From Methylocystis hirsuta (GTDB lineage: Bacteria; Pseudomonadota; Alphaproteobacteria; Rhizobiales; Beijerinckiaceae): 64,000 nucleotides of DNA. The stretch is from assembly GCF_003722355.1 (NCBI RefSeq), contig NZ_QWDD01000001.1, positions 992,001-1,056,000 of the forward strand, in the 5' to 3' direction. This document shows, piece after piece, positions 51,600 through 61,586 of the stretch. The notes under the pieces were generated by a model. The model did not search any database and was not told the DNA's origin. It worked only from the letters and a program-made list of their open reading frames with translations. The translations under genes and the position numbers were made by a program. Position 1 is the first letter of the stretch. Every line of letters begins with the position of its first letter.

Positions 51600-53053
51600 G
51601 CCGCACGCTGATGCTCCAGGGCACGGGTTCAGACGTCGGTAAGTCGCTGCTCGTCGCGGGGCTCGCGCGCGCCTTCGCCAATCGCGGCGTCAGGGTCGCG
51701 CCCTTCAAGCCGCAGAACATGTCGAACAACGCCGCGGTGACGAGCGACGGCGGCGAGATCGGCCGGGCCCAGGCCTTGCAGGCGCGCGCCGCGCGGCTTA
51801 CGCCTCGCATCGACATGAATCCCGTGCTGCTCAAACCGCAAGGCGCGTCGGGCGCGCAAATCATCGTGCAGGGACGCGTCGTCGGCCAGGCGAAGGCGCG
51901 CGACTACCAGGACTTGAAGCCGCGCCTGATGCAGCCTGTGCTAGAGAGCTACGCGCGGCTGAGGGCCGAGGCCGAGCTCGTCATCGTCGAAGGCGCCGGC
52001 AGCGCCGCCGAAATCAATCTGCGTAAGAACGACATCGCCAATATGGGCTTCGCCCGTGAAGCCGACGTTCCGGTCGTGCTGGTCGGCGACATCGACCGCG
52101 GCGGCGTCATCGCGCAACTCGTCGGCTGCAAGGCGGCGCTCGGCGATGACGACGCGGCGATGATCGAGGGGTTCATCGTCAACAAGTTTCGCGGCGACGC
52201 CTCGCTGTTCGACGATGGCCTGCGTTTCGTCGAAGCGCGGACCGGCTGGCGTTCGCTCGGCCTCGTGCCTTTTTTCGAGGCCGCGGCGCGGCTTCCGGCC
52301 GAGGACGCATTCGGGTTGCGCATGCGAAGCCACGATCAGCGCAACGGCGTGACGATCGCCGTTCCGCTCCTGCCGCATATCGCCAATTTCGACGACCTCG
52401 ATCCGCTGAAGGCCGAACCCGGCGTGCGTGTGGTCTTCCTCAAGGATGGAGAGCCGCTGCCGCCGGAAACGCAACTCGTCATCCTGCCGGGATCGAAAGC
52501 GACGATCGCCGATCTGGCGGCGCTGCGCGACAATGGCTGGGACATCGACATTCTCGCGCATGTCCGTCGCGGCGGCCGCGTCTTCGGCATTTGCGGCGGC
52601 TATCAGATGCTGGGGCGCGTCATCCGCGATCCGCTCGGCGTCGAAGGCGTCGCCGGCGAAGCGCAGGGATTGGGTCTCCTCGATATTGAAACGACGCTGA
52701 CGGGAGAAAAAACGCTGGCCCCGGTCAGTGGCCACGCGCCGCTTTTCGACGCGCCGTTCTGCGGCTACGAAATGCATGTCGGCGCAACCAACGGCTCCGA
52801 CTGCGCGCGGCCGGCGCTCCAACTGGCGGATGGTCGCGCGGACGGCGCGACCTCACGCGACGGGCGTGTGGCCGGCGCCTATGCGCATGGGATCTTCGCG
52901 GACGATTCCTTGCGCGCGTCGCTGCTGCGCACGCTTGGCGCGCCGCAATCGTCGCTGCGTTACGAGGAGTCGATCGAAGTGACGCTCGACGCGCTTGCGG
53001 CGCATTGCGCGCGCCATATCGATCTCGATGCGCTGTGGGAGATGGCGCGATGA
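51596..53053 (+). CDS. cobQ: Cobyric acid synthase
   Basis: A 485-residue glutamine-dependent amidotransferase that amidates four side chains of adenosyl-cobyrinate. The N-terminal ATPase domain begins [20 protein letters not shown] and has [10 protein letters not shown]. The C-terminal glutaminase shows [15 protein letters not shown] with the nucleophilic Cys (about residue 334) and AYAHGIF with the His. It overlaps both neighbours by four bases. Confidence 0.95.
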   Translation: MSRTLMLQGTGSDVGKSLLVAGLARAFANRGVRVAPFKPQNMSNNAAVTSDGGEIGRAQALQARAARLTPRIDMNPVLLKPQGASGAQIIVQGRVVGQAKARDYQDLKPRLMQPVLESYARLRAEAELVIVEGAGSAAEINLRKNDIANMGFAREADVPVVLVGDIDRGGVIAQLVGCKAALGDDDAAMIEGFIVNKFRGDASLFDDGLRFVEARTGWRSLGLVPFFEAAARLPAEDAFGLRMRSHDQRNGVTIAVPLLPHIANFDDLDPLKAEPGVRVVFLKDGEPLPPETQLVILPGSKATIADLAALRDNGWDIDILAHVRRGGRVFGICGGYQMLGRVIRDPLGVEGVAGEAQGLGLLDIETTLTGEKTLAPVSGHAPLFDAPFCGYEMHVGATNGSDCARPALQLADGRADGATSRDGRVAGAYAHGIFADDSLRASLLRTLGAPQSSLRYEESIEVTLDALAAHCARHIDLDALWEMAR

Positions 53054-54075
53054 CGGCGCATTCCGCAATCGGCGCGCCGCCGCTCGTGGCGCATGGCGGG
53101 CGGCTCGACGCCGCGCGGCGGCTTTTTCCCGACGCGCCGCGGCCCTGGATCGATCTGTCGACGGGCGTCAATCCGCACGCCTATCCGCTGCCGCCGCTTG
53201 CCGATGAGGTTTTCACGCGCCTTCCGGACGATGACGCTTTCGCCGCCCTCGACGGCGCCGCGCGCAAGGCCTATGGCGCGCCCGCCGAAGCCGACGTCGT
53301 TCCAGGCGGCGGCGCGCAAGCCTTCATTCAGATGCTTCCGCGCGTTTTCCCGGCCAAACGCGTCGCGATCCTCGGCTTCACTTACGCCGAGCACGCCGCC
53401 TGTTGGGCCGCAATGGGCGCGCAGGTCGATAGGGTGGAAACATTGGACGCGTTTGCGAACGCCGACGTTGGCGTGATCGTCACTCCCAATAATCCGGACG
53501 GACGCGTGGTCGGGCCGCAGGACATTTTATCCGCCGCCGCGCAGATGTCGCAACGCGGTCTGCTGATCGTCGATGAATCCTTCATGGATTTCACGCCGGA
53601 AGCGAGCATCGCGCGTTTCGCGCAGAATGAGAGCCTCGTTGTGCTGCGCTCCTTCGGCAAGGCCTATGGGCTTCCCGGAGTGCGGCTGGGCTTCGCGCTC
53701 TGTTCGCCTGCGCGCGGGGCGAAGCTGCGCGCCGCGCTCGGGCCTTGGGCCGTCTCCGGTCCGGCGCTGGCCATCGGCGCTCGCGCGCTTGCGGACGACG
53801 CGTGGCGCGCCAACGCGGCGCGAGCCTGCGCGGGCGACGCTGCGCGCCTCGACGCGCTGCTGACCAAGGCCCGTTTCCAGATTGTCGGAGGGACAACTCT
53901 GTTTCGGCTGGCGGCGCGTTCGCACGCCTCCCGCTGGTTTGCGCATCTCGCCGCGCGCGGCATATGGACCCGAGGCTTCGCCGACAGGCCAGACTGGCTG
54001 CGGTTCGGTCTGCCGCCAAACGAGTCCGCCTGGGCGCGGCTTGCCGCGGCGCTGGAGAGCGTCGATGGCGGCTGA
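53050..54075 (+). CDS. cobC: CobC/CobD-like threonine-phosphate decarboxylase
   Basis: A 341-residue PLP aminotransferase-fold protein that supplies the aminopropanol arm of cobalamin. [18 protein letters not shown] is typical of the CobC/CobD N-terminus, [10 protein letters not shown] near 155, VDESFMDF near 178 and [17 protein letters not shown] with the Schiff-base Lys near 205. Its start overlaps the cobQ stop (ATGA). Its end overlaps bluB by 11 bases. Confidence 0.9.
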   Translation: MTAHSAIGAPPLVAHGGRLDAARRLFPDAPRPWIDLSTGVNPHAYPLPPLADEVFTRLPDDDAFAALDGAARKAYGAPAEADVVPGGGAQAFIQMLPRVFPAKRVAILGFTYAEHAACWAAMGAQVDRVETLDAFANADVGVIVTPNNPDGRVVGPQDILSAAAQMSQRGLLIVDESFMDFTPEASIARFAQNESLVVLRSFGKAYGLPGVRLGFALCSPARGAKLRAALGPWAVSGPALAIGARALADDAWRANAARACAGDAARLDALLTKARFQIVGGTTLFRLAARSHASRWFAHLAARGIWTRGFADRPDWLRFGLPPNESAWARLAAALESVDGG

Positions 54076-54787
54076 GTCATCGAAGCCGGATGAGGAGCCA
54101 GCGGGTCTTGCGCCCGCCGACGGCTTCAGCGACGCCGAACGCGCGGCGATCTACCGCGTCATCCACACGCGCCGCGACGTGCGTGACGAGTTCCTGCCAG
54201 GCGACGTGCCGCGCGACGTTTTGCTGCGCATCCTTGACGCAGCGCATCATGCGCCCTCCGTCGGTTTCATGCAGCCGTGGAACTTCATCATTATCAGGGA
54301 CATCGAGAAGCGACGCGCCGCCTACGCGGCCTTTCAACGCGCCTGTGAAGCCGAGGAGCAGGCGCTGGAGCCGGAGCGTCGCTCGCTGTATCGCAGCCTC
54401 AAGCTGCAAGGGATCATCAAGGCGCCGCTGAATATCTGCGTCACTTGCGATCGCGCGCGGTTCGGCGCGACAGGGCTCGGCCGCACGCAGCAGCCGGACA
54501 CCGATATCCTCAGCACCGCCTGCGCTGTTCAAAATCTATGGCTGGCGGCGCGCGCCGAAGGCGTCGGCGTCGGCTGGGTGAGCATCGTCCGGGACGCCGA
54601 TCTGCGCCAGATCTTCAGGATTCCCAATGAGATCGCCATCGTCGCCTATCTCTGCGTCGGCTATGTCGCGCAGGCCTACAAGCTGCCGGAGCTCGAAGCC
54701 AAACGCTGGGCCTCGCGTCTGCCGTTGGAGAATCTGATCTTCGAGGACAGCTGGGGAGAGCTGGCCGCTTCCACAAACCCGCCTTAA
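54065..54787 (+). CDS. bluB: 5,6-Dimethylbenzimidazole synthase
   Basis: A 240-residue nitroreductase-fold flavoprotein that cleaves reduced FMN to dimethylbenzimidazole, the lower ligand of cobalamin. It has IHTRRDVRDEFLPGDVP (about 33-49), AAHHAPSVGFMQPWNFIII (about 60-78), the active-site Asp region RTQQPDTDILSTACAVQNLW, and GVGVGWVSIV. It is the last gene of the cob operon. The ATG at 54065 lies inside the end of cobC. Confidence 0.93.
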   Translation: MAAESSKPDEEPAGLAPADGFSDAERAAIYRVIHTRRDVRDEFLPGDVPRDVLLRILDAAHHAPSVGFMQPWNFIIIRDIEKRRAAYAAFQRACEAEEQALEPERRSLYRSLKLQGIIKAPLNICVTCDRARFGATGLGRTQQPDTDILSTACAVQNLWLAARAEGVGVGWVSIVRDADLRQIFRIPNEIAIVAYLCVGYVAQAYKLPELEAKRWASRLPLENLIFEDSWGELAASTNPP

Positions 54788-54937
54788 ATAGCTGAAAGGC
54801 TGGGTCCGGCTTTCCTGTGGACTTCGATCGACAACCTGTTAGCGTAGTTCGTCTTTTGAGCGTGACGCGTGAAAGGTTGGAGCGTAGGAACCGCCTGATA
54901 GTCGAAGCTCCAATTAGGGGGCGTCGGAGACGCGAAC

Positions 54938-55225
54938 ATGGCGCCGGTTAATTTGGAACAGCTGTTCGAGAAAGACTTCCCCCTCGCCAACAACATCATT
55001 CTCACCGTCACGGAAGTGCCAGACTGCGAAGAGCAGCTGCTGAAACTGTTCGAACGCGCCATGCTGCGCGGCTTCGACAATCACGCGCGGCTCACGCAGA
55101 TCCAGCTGCCGATGGAGCGGTTTCCGGATCTCGATTCGAAGTTCTGGCATATTCCGATCGAGGATTGCGGCGCCGCCCAGGTGTTGCGCTTCTTCTTCGA
55201 AACGCCGCAAACGCAGGCGCACTAG
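54938..55225 (+). CDS. Hypothetical 95-residue protein
   Basis: An acidic soluble protein, MAPVNLEQLFEKDFPLANNI at the start, FERAMLRGFDNHARLTQIQL in the middle and HIPIEDCGAAQVLRFFFETP at the end. No family is recognised. Codon use matches the host, and it stands alone between bluB and a repeat region, with a 150-base spacer before it. A GGGGGCG stretch precedes the region, but no clean Shine-Dalgarno was seen. Confidence 0.6.
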   Translation: MAPVNLEQLFEKDFPLANNIILTVTEVPDCEEQLLKLFERAMLRGFDNHARLTQIQLPMERFPDLDSKFWHIPIEDCGAAQVLRFFFETPQTQAH

Positions 55226-55340
55226 ATCACGCTGCGTTTAGGCGGAATCGCCTAAACGCAGAGGACGTGATCGATTCCAAAAAATTAGAGCGCGCTTTAC
55301 GCGAAAAACCGGCGTCCACTTTTTCGCAGCGCGCTCTGAC
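55225..55340. repeat. Two palindromic dispersed repeats
   Basis: First, CTGCGTTTAGGCG (55232-55244) pairs perfectly with CGCCTAAACGCAG (55249-55261) around GAAT, within flanking GATCAC/GTGATC arms. Second, AGAGCGCGCT (55287-55296) pairs with AGCGCGCTCT (55328-55337). They may also end transcription from both sides. Confidence 0.75.
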
Positions 55341-55341
55341 T

Positions 55342-58300
55342 TCAAGCGCCGTGGACTTTTAACGGCGTGATGCGCTGCTGCGCCGGCGTCGCCGGTTTTT
55401 TGCGCCTAAGCCTGCTCATCAGCAGATAGATCACCGGCGTCGTGTAGAGCGTCAGCGCCTGGCTGAGCAGCAATCCGCCGACGATGGTGATGCCGAGCGG
55501 ACGCCGGAGTTCGGCGCCGATCCCGGTCGCGAAGGCGAGCGGCAGCGCGCCGAAAATCGCGGCGAGCGTCGTCATCAGAATGGGACGGAAGCGTTCGCGC
55601 GCCGCCGCGAGCGCGGCGTCATGCACGGACATGCCGCCGTCGCGCTCCGCCTGCAAGGCAAAGTCGACGAGCATGATGCCGTTCTTCTTGACGATGCCGA
55701 TCAGCAGCAAAATGCCGATAAAGGCGATGATGGTGAATTCGACTCCGAAGAGTTCGAGCGACAGCAGCGCGCCGAGACCGGCGGACGGCAGCGTCGAGAT
55801 GATCGTGATCGGATGGATGAGGCTTTCGTAGAGAATGCCGAGAATGATGTAGACCGAAAGCAGAGCGGCGATGATCAACGCCGCCATTCCCGCCGCCACC
55901 TTGCGGAAATCCGCGACGTCGCCTGCGAATTCGGCGCGCAGGCCGCCCGGCGGATTGAGTTCCGCAATCGCCGTTTCGATCGCCGCGACGGTCGCGTCGA
56001 GACTGTAGCCGGGCGCGACATTGTAGGAAATCGTCGTCGCCGGCACCACGCCCTGATGATTGACGACGAGCGGCGTCGAGCTGCGCTCGATATGGGCGAG
56101 CGCGGTCAGCGGAATCTGGGCGCCGGTCGTCGACGTCACGTAGACTCCGGCGAGGTCGCGAATGTCTCGTTGCCGTTCGGGCGGCGTTTCGTAGATCACG
56201 CGATATTGGTTGCGCTGAGTGTAGATGATCGCGTCCTGCCGCTGGCCGAACGCGCTATTCAGCGCCGCGTCGATGGCGGCGATCTGAACATTCATACGGG
56301 AGGCGGCGTTGCGATCGATGACGATTTTGGCGCGAAGGCCGCCGCGCTCCTGATCGGTGGTCACGTCGACAAGCTCGGGCGCCTGCTTGAGGCGCGCCAG
56401 CACCTTGTCGCGCCACTCCTCGAGGATTTCCACCGACGGGCTCGACAGCGTGAACTGATATTGCGCCTTGCTGAGCCGCCCGCCCGCCCGCAAATCCTGG
56501 GAAGGCACCATATACACGCTAAGGCCGGGAATTTTCGCGAATTGGCCGCGCAGGCGCGCGATCACCTCCTTGCTCGACGCACGCCGTTCGTCCGCCGGCT
56601 TCAAGGCGACGAACAGCCGGCCCTGATTCATCGAGGCGGTCAAGCTTTTCGCGCCGATGAACGAGCCGACATTGGCCACATCCGGATCAGCGAGCAGCGT
56701 TTCGGACGCGAGCCTTTGCAGCCGCTCCATCTCGGCGAAAGACACGTCGCCAGACGCCTCGGTGGTTCCATTGATCAGGCCGATATCGTCTTGGGGCAGC
56801 GTGCCCTTGGGGATCGTCTGGTAGAGACGCACCGTCCAGGCGATCGAGACGACCACGACAATAAGGGTGGCCCACGGATGATCGATCACCGGCCGCAGGC
56901 TGCGCGCATACAAATCGACGACCGTGTCGAGAGCGCCTTCGACGATCCGATCGAAGCGCGATGGCGGCTTCTCGCGATGCGCAGGCAAGCGCGCGCAGAT
57001 CATCGGCGTCACTGTCAGGGAGATGACGGTTGAAATCGCAATCGCGAACGTCAGCGTCCAGGAGAATTCGCGCAGCAGCCGGCCCATCACGCCTTCCATG
57101 AAGAGCAGCGGTATAAAAACGGCGACGAGCGAGAGGCTGATCGAAAGGACGGTGAAGCCGATCTGCTTCGCGCCCACCAGCGCCGCTTCCATGCGGTTCA
57201 GACCGCGCTCGGCGTTGCTTTGGATGTTTTCGATCATGACGATAGCGTCGTCGACGACGAAGCCGACCGAGACCGTCAGGGCCATCAGCGATAGATTATC
57301 GAGCGAGAAACCGGCGGCCCACATCGCCGCGCAAGTGCCGACCAGAGACAGGGGCACGGTGACGCCGGCGGCGATGACCGGCGTCGAACGGCGCAGAAAT
57401 ACGTAGACGACCATCATCACCAGCAGGACGGAGATCGCCAGCGTGCGCTGAATGTCATGAATGCTGGCGCGAATCGTTTGCGTGCGGTCGGCGAGCACGT
57501 CGATCTTGATGCCGCTCGGTATCCATTCCTGAAGCCGCGGCAACAGCGCCTTAATCTGATCGACCGTTTCGATCACATTGGCGTTGGGCTGCTTGGTGAC
57601 GATAAGCAGCACGGCGGGCTTGCCGTTGAACCAGCCGGCGGCGTTGCGGTTTTTGGCGCCGCGCTCGACCGTGGCGACGTCGCCGAGCTTGACCACCGCC
57701 CCGTTGCGCGATGCGATGACGATGTTGCGATAATCGTCAGGCGTCGACAGCTGATCGGTCGTGGCGAGCGTGATCTCCCTCGTATCGCCGCCGAGCGCCC
57801 CTACGGAGGAGTGGGCGTTGGCGGCGTTGAGCGCGTTGGCGACGGCGTCGACGCCGAGCCCCATGGCGGCGAGCCGCGCGCTGTCGACCTGGACGCGGAT
57901 CGCTGGCTGCTCGGCGCCGGCGAGGCGCACCTCGCCGACGCCCGGAACCTGCGAAACGCGCTGCAGCATCACGGAGTCGACGGCGTCGAAAATGGCGCTC
58001 GTCGGCAAGGTGTCGGAGGTCATCGCCAGCACGAGAACGGGCATGCCGGATTGGCTTGCCTTTCGATAGGTCGGCATCGTTGGCAGATCGGTCGGCAGGT
58101 CGGTGAGCGCGGCGTTAAGCGCCGCCTGCACGTCGCGCGCCGCGGCGTCGATCGGCCGCGAGATGTCGAACTGGGCGATGATCTGAGTCGAACCGAGTGA
58201 ATTGGTTGAAGTCAACTCATTCAGGCCGGAGATGGTGGACAGGCGACGTTCGAGCGGCGCCGCGACCGACGCCGCCATCGTCCCCGGATCAGCGCCCGGG

Positions 58301-58452
58301 CGCTGGGCGGAGATGCCGATGATCGGAAAATCCACCTCCGGCAGGCTCGCGACGGGCAGGAAAAAATAGGCGACGGCTCCCATCAGAAACAACGCGCCGG
58401 CAAGCAGCGTCGTCGCGACCGGCCGCTTGATGAAGGGCGCGGAGACGTTCAC
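55342..58452 (-). CDS. RND multidrug efflux transporter, MdtC-like
   Basis: A 1036-residue inner-membrane RND (HAE1) pump with 12 expected membrane helices and two large periplasmic loops. It begins MNVSAPFIKRPVATTLLAGA. The proton-relay acidic pair is in VSVGFVVDDAIVMIENI near 400, and GVVPATTISYNVAPGYSL belongs to the pore domain. It overlaps the upstream pump gene by four bases. Two RND genes with one adaptor is the MdtABC arrangement, where both pumps form one heterotrimer. Confidence 0.9.
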   Translation of the reverse strand: MNVSAPFIKRPVATTLLAGALFLMGAVAYFFLPVASLPEVDFPIIGISAQRPGADPGTMAASVAAPLERRLSTISGLNELTSTNSLGSTQIIAQFDISRPIDAAARDVQAALNAALTDLPTDLPTMPTYRKASQSGMPVLVLAMTSDTLPTSAIFDAVDSVMLQRVSQVPGVGEVRLAGAEQPAIRVQVDSARLAAMGLGVDAVANALNAANAHSSVGALGGDTREITLATTDQLSTPDDYRNIVIASRNGAVVKLGDVATVERGAKNRNAAGWFNGKPAVLLIVTKQPNANVIETVDQIKALLPRLQEWIPSGIKIDVLADRTQTIRASIHDIQRTLAISVLLVMMVVYVFLRRSTPVIAAGVTVPLSLVGTCAAMWAAGFSLDNLSLMALTVSVGFVVDDAIVMIENIQSNAERGLNRMEAALVGAKQIGFTVLSISLSLVAVFIPLLFMEGVMGRLLREFSWTLTFAIAISTVISLTVTPMICARLPAHREKPPSRFDRIVEGALDTVVDLYARSLRPVIDHPWATLIVVVVSIAWTVRLYQTIPKGTLPQDDIGLINGTTEASGDVSFAEMERLQRLASETLLADPDVANVGSFIGAKSLTASMNQGRLFVALKPADERRASSKEVIARLRGQFAKIPGLSVYMVPSQDLRAGGRLSKAQYQFTLSSPSVEILEEWRDKVLARLKQAPELVDVTTDQERGGLRAKIVIDRNAASRMNVQIAAIDAALNSAFGQRQDAIIYTQRNQYRVIYETPPERQRDIRDLAGVYVTSTTGAQIPLTALAHIERSSTPLVVNHQGVVPATTISYNVAPGYSLDATVAAIETAIAELNPPGGLRAEFAGDVADFRKVAAGMAALIIAALLSVYIILGILYESLIHPITIISTLPSAGLGALLSLELFGVEFTIIAFIGILLLIGIVKKNGIMLVDFALQAERDGGMSVHDAALAAARERFRPILMTTLAAIFGALPLAFATGIGAELRRPLGITIVGGLLLSQALTLYTTPVIYLLMSRLRRKKPATPAQQRITPLKVHGA

Positions 58453-61400
58453 TCGGCTGCCTCGCGGGTTGGCGGCTTCGGCAGTTGGCCGATCGGTTCA
58501 AACTCCTCGGCGGCTGGCGGCTCGGCCGGCGGCGACAGCCGGACGCGCAGCCGCTCCACGGCGAGATAGATGACCGGCGTCGTGTAAAGCGTCAGCGCCT
58601 GCGAGAGCAGCAGGCCGCCGATGATCGCGACGCCCAGCGGAATGCGCAACTCGCTGCCCGGCCCATGCGAGAGCGCGAGCGGCAGCGCGCCGAAGAGCGC
58701 GGCAAGCGTCGTCATCATGATGGGACGGAAGCGCAGATGGCAGGCGCGCACGATCGCGTCACGCGCCGAGAGTCCCTCATCGCGCTCGGCGTCCAGCGCG
58801 AAGTCGATCATCATGATCGCGTTCTTCTTGACGATGCCCATCAGCAAAACGACGCCGATCAGCGCGACAATGGACATCTCGATGTGGAAGGCGAGCAGCG
58901 CGAGGAGCGCGCCAACGCCCGCCGACGGCAGGGTCGTCAGGACGGTGAAGGGATGAGCGAAGCTTTCGTAAAGAACGCCGAGCACGATATAGATCGACAC
59001 GATCGCCGCGAGAATGAGCCAGGGTTGGCTCGCCAGCGACTTGTTGAATTCGGCGGCGTCGGCGCTGAATACGCCGACGATCGACGACGGCATGCCGACT
59101 GCGGCTTCCGCGTTGGCGATCATTTTCACCGCGTCGCCAAGCGAATAGCCCTCGGCAAGATCGAAACTGATTGTCGAGGCTGGAAACTGATCCTGATGCG
59201 CGACGGAAAGCGGCGCGGAGAGATTTTCCAGGCGCGCAAATGTCGCAAGCGGCGTCTGCGGTCCGCCGCCAAGCGGCGCGACATAGAGCTTCTCCAAAGC
59301 CGACGGGTCGCGCAGATATTGAGGCGCAGCTTCAAGAATGACGCGATATTGATTCGACTGCGTGTAAATCATCGAAATCTGCCGCTGCCCAAAGGCGTCG
59401 TTCAGCGCGTCGTCGACATTTTGCGCCGTAATGCCGAGCCGCCCCATTTTATCGCGGTCGATTCGCATGAGCGTGCGCAAACCGCCCTCCTGCGTTTCGG
59501 CGGCGACGTTACGCAAGCCTGGGGTCATGCGCAGTTGATCGAGCAATCGGCCGGACCATGTCAGCAATTCGCCGCCGTCAGCGGCGGTCAGCGTATATTG
59601 AAACTGGGACCGGCTTGGCCGCGTCGTAATCTGGATGTCTTGAACCGGCTGGACGTAAAGCGTGACGCCCGGCGTTTGTTCGGCCGCCGCCTTCAGACGG
59701 TCGGCGATCTTTTCGGCGTTCTCCCGGCGCTCGCCATGCGGACGCAGCATCACGGTGAGACGCGCGACATTGGTCGTCGCATTGAGCGGGCCGACGCCGA
59801 GCACCGATGTCACGCCGCTCACGTCCGGGTCGCGGCGAAACTCTTCGGCGATCTTCGCCTGCAGCGCCGTCATCTTGTCGAAGGACGCGTCCGACGAAGC
59901 TTCCATGACCGCCGACAGCACGCCGGTGTCCTGCCGCGGCAGGAAGCCTTTGGGAATGACGGCGTAGAGCGCGACGGTGAGCGCCAGAGTCGCGACGGTG
60001 AGCGCAAGCATGAATCTCTCGCGCTTGAGCGCCCAATCGAGCGAGACGTGATAAGCGCGATCGAGCGCCAGCGAAAGCGTCTCCCATCGCGATTGTCCCC
60101 GCGGCGGCGACATCCGCAGCAGCGCCGCACACAGCATTGGCGTCAGCGTTAGCGAGATCACTGCCGACACGACGACGGCGATCGTCAACGTCAGCGCGAA
60201 TTCGCGGAACATCCGTCCGACGATGCCGGTCATGAACAGCAGCGGTATAAAGACGGCGATAAGCGAGACGGTGAGCGATACGACCGTGAAGCCGATTTGG
60301 CGTGCGCCGTCGAGCGCGGCCTGGCGCGGCGCTTTGCCTTCCTCGATATTGCGGACGATGTTCTCGATCATCACGATCGCGTCGTCGACGATGAAGCCGG
60401 TGCCGATGGTCAGCGCCATCAGCGACAGATTGTCGAGCGAGAAGCCCGCGGCCCACATGATCGCGAATGTGGCGATGATCGAGAGCGGCAGGCTGACGCC
60501 GGCGATGACCGTCGCCCGCCAACTGCGCAGGAACATCAACACGACGAGCACGACGAGCGCCGAGGCGATGACAAGCGTCAGCTGCACCTCGAAAATCGAG
60601 GCGCGGATCGTTACGGTGCGGTCGTTGACGATCTCCAGAGACATGCCGGCGGGAAGCGCCCGCTGAATCTGCGGCAGTTCGCTCTTGACCAGCTCGACGG
60701 TGTTGATGATGTTGGCGCCGGGCTGGCGCAACACGTCGAGAACGACCGTCTGCTCGCCATTGTGCCAGCCGCCGACGCGCGCGTTCTCCAGTCCGTCGAT
60801 GACCTGAGCCACGTCGCGAAGCATCACCGGCGCACCGTTGCGCCAGGCGACGATGATGTCGTTATACTGACTCGCGTGCAGAATCTGGTCGTTGGCGTCC
60901 AGCATGTAAGACTGTCGCCTGCCGTCCAGCGAGCCCTTGGCGCCGGCGATGTTTGCCGCGGCGATGGCGAGGCGCAAATCCTCCATGCCGATGCGATTGG
61001 CCGCCAGGCGCGCAAGATCGGCCTGAATGCGCACGGCCGGCCGGACGCCGCCCTGCACCGACACGCGGCCGACTCCGGAGACCTGCGAGAGCTGCGGCGC
61101 GATCAGCGTATCGGCGCGATCGCTCAAATCGCGCAGCGTGGCGGTCTTTGAACGCAGCGTCAGCGTCAGGATTGGCGTGTCGGCGGGATTAACCTTGGCG
61201 TAAACGGGCGGATAGGGGAGATTGCGCGGCAGCGTCGAGGCCGCGGCGTTGATCGCCGCCTGAACGTCTTGCGCGGCCGCGTCGATGTTGCGGTCGAGAT
61301 CGAATTGCAGCGTGATCTGCGAAAGCCCGAAAGAGCTCTGCGACGACATGCTGGTCAGCGACGGGATCTGGCCGAACTGCCGTTCGAGCGACGCCGTCAC

Positions 61401-61586
61401 CAGCGACGCGATCGTATCGGGATTGCCGCCGGGGAGCTGCGTCGTCACCTGAATGGTCGGAAAATCCACCTGCGGAAGCGGCGAGACGGGAAGTCGCAAA
61501 TACCCCATCATGCCGAACAGCAGCACGGCGAACGCCAAGAGCGACGTCGCCACCGGCCGGCGGATGAAGGGCGCAGATACGTTCAT
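58449..61586 (-). CDS. RND multidrug efflux transporter, MdtB-like
   Basis: A 1045-residue RND pump closely related to the next gene: it begins MNVSAPFIRRPVATSLLAFA, and the acidic pair is in IGTGFIVDDAIVMIENI. The C-terminal tail (PPAEPPAAEEFEPIGQLPKP) is longer and polar. Its start overlaps the adaptor gene end and its end overlaps the second pump gene, both by four bases. Substrates cannot be told from sequence. Confidence 0.9.
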   Translation of the reverse strand: MNVSAPFIRRPVATSLLAFAVLLFGMMGYLRLPVSPLPQVDFPTIQVTTQLPGGNPDTIASLVTASLERQFGQIPSLTSMSSQSSFGLSQITLQFDLDRNIDAAAQDVQAAINAAASTLPRNLPYPPVYAKVNPADTPILTLTLRSKTATLRDLSDRADTLIAPQLSQVSGVGRVSVQGGVRPAVRIQADLARLAANRIGMEDLRLAIAAANIAGAKGSLDGRRQSYMLDANDQILHASQYNDIIVAWRNGAPVMLRDVAQVIDGLENARVGGWHNGEQTVVLDVLRQPGANIINTVELVKSELPQIQRALPAGMSLEIVNDRTVTIRASIFEVQLTLVIASALVVLVVLMFLRSWRATVIAGVSLPLSIIATFAIMWAAGFSLDNLSLMALTIGTGFIVDDAIVMIENIVRNIEEGKAPRQAALDGARQIGFTVVSLTVSLIAVFIPLLFMTGIVGRMFREFALTLTIAVVVSAVISLTLTPMLCAALLRMSPPRGQSRWETLSLALDRAYHVSLDWALKRERFMLALTVATLALTVALYAVIPKGFLPRQDTGVLSAVMEASSDASFDKMTALQAKIAEEFRRDPDVSGVTSVLGVGPLNATTNVARLTVMLRPHGERRENAEKIADRLKAAAEQTPGVTLYVQPVQDIQITTRPSRSQFQYTLTAADGGELLTWSGRLLDQLRMTPGLRNVAAETQEGGLRTLMRIDRDKMGRLGITAQNVDDALNDAFGQRQISMIYTQSNQYRVILEAAPQYLRDPSALEKLYVAPLGGGPQTPLATFARLENLSAPLSVAHQDQFPASTISFDLAEGYSLGDAVKMIANAEAAVGMPSSIVGVFSADAAEFNKSLASQPWLILAAIVSIYIVLGVLYESFAHPFTVLTTLPSAGVGALLALLAFHIEMSIVALIGVVLLMGIVKKNAIMMIDFALDAERDEGLSARDAIVRACHLRFRPIMMTTLAALFGALPLALSHGPGSELRIPLGVAIIGGLLLSQALTLYTTPVIYLAVERLRVRLSPPAEPPAAEEFEPIGQLPKPPTREAAE

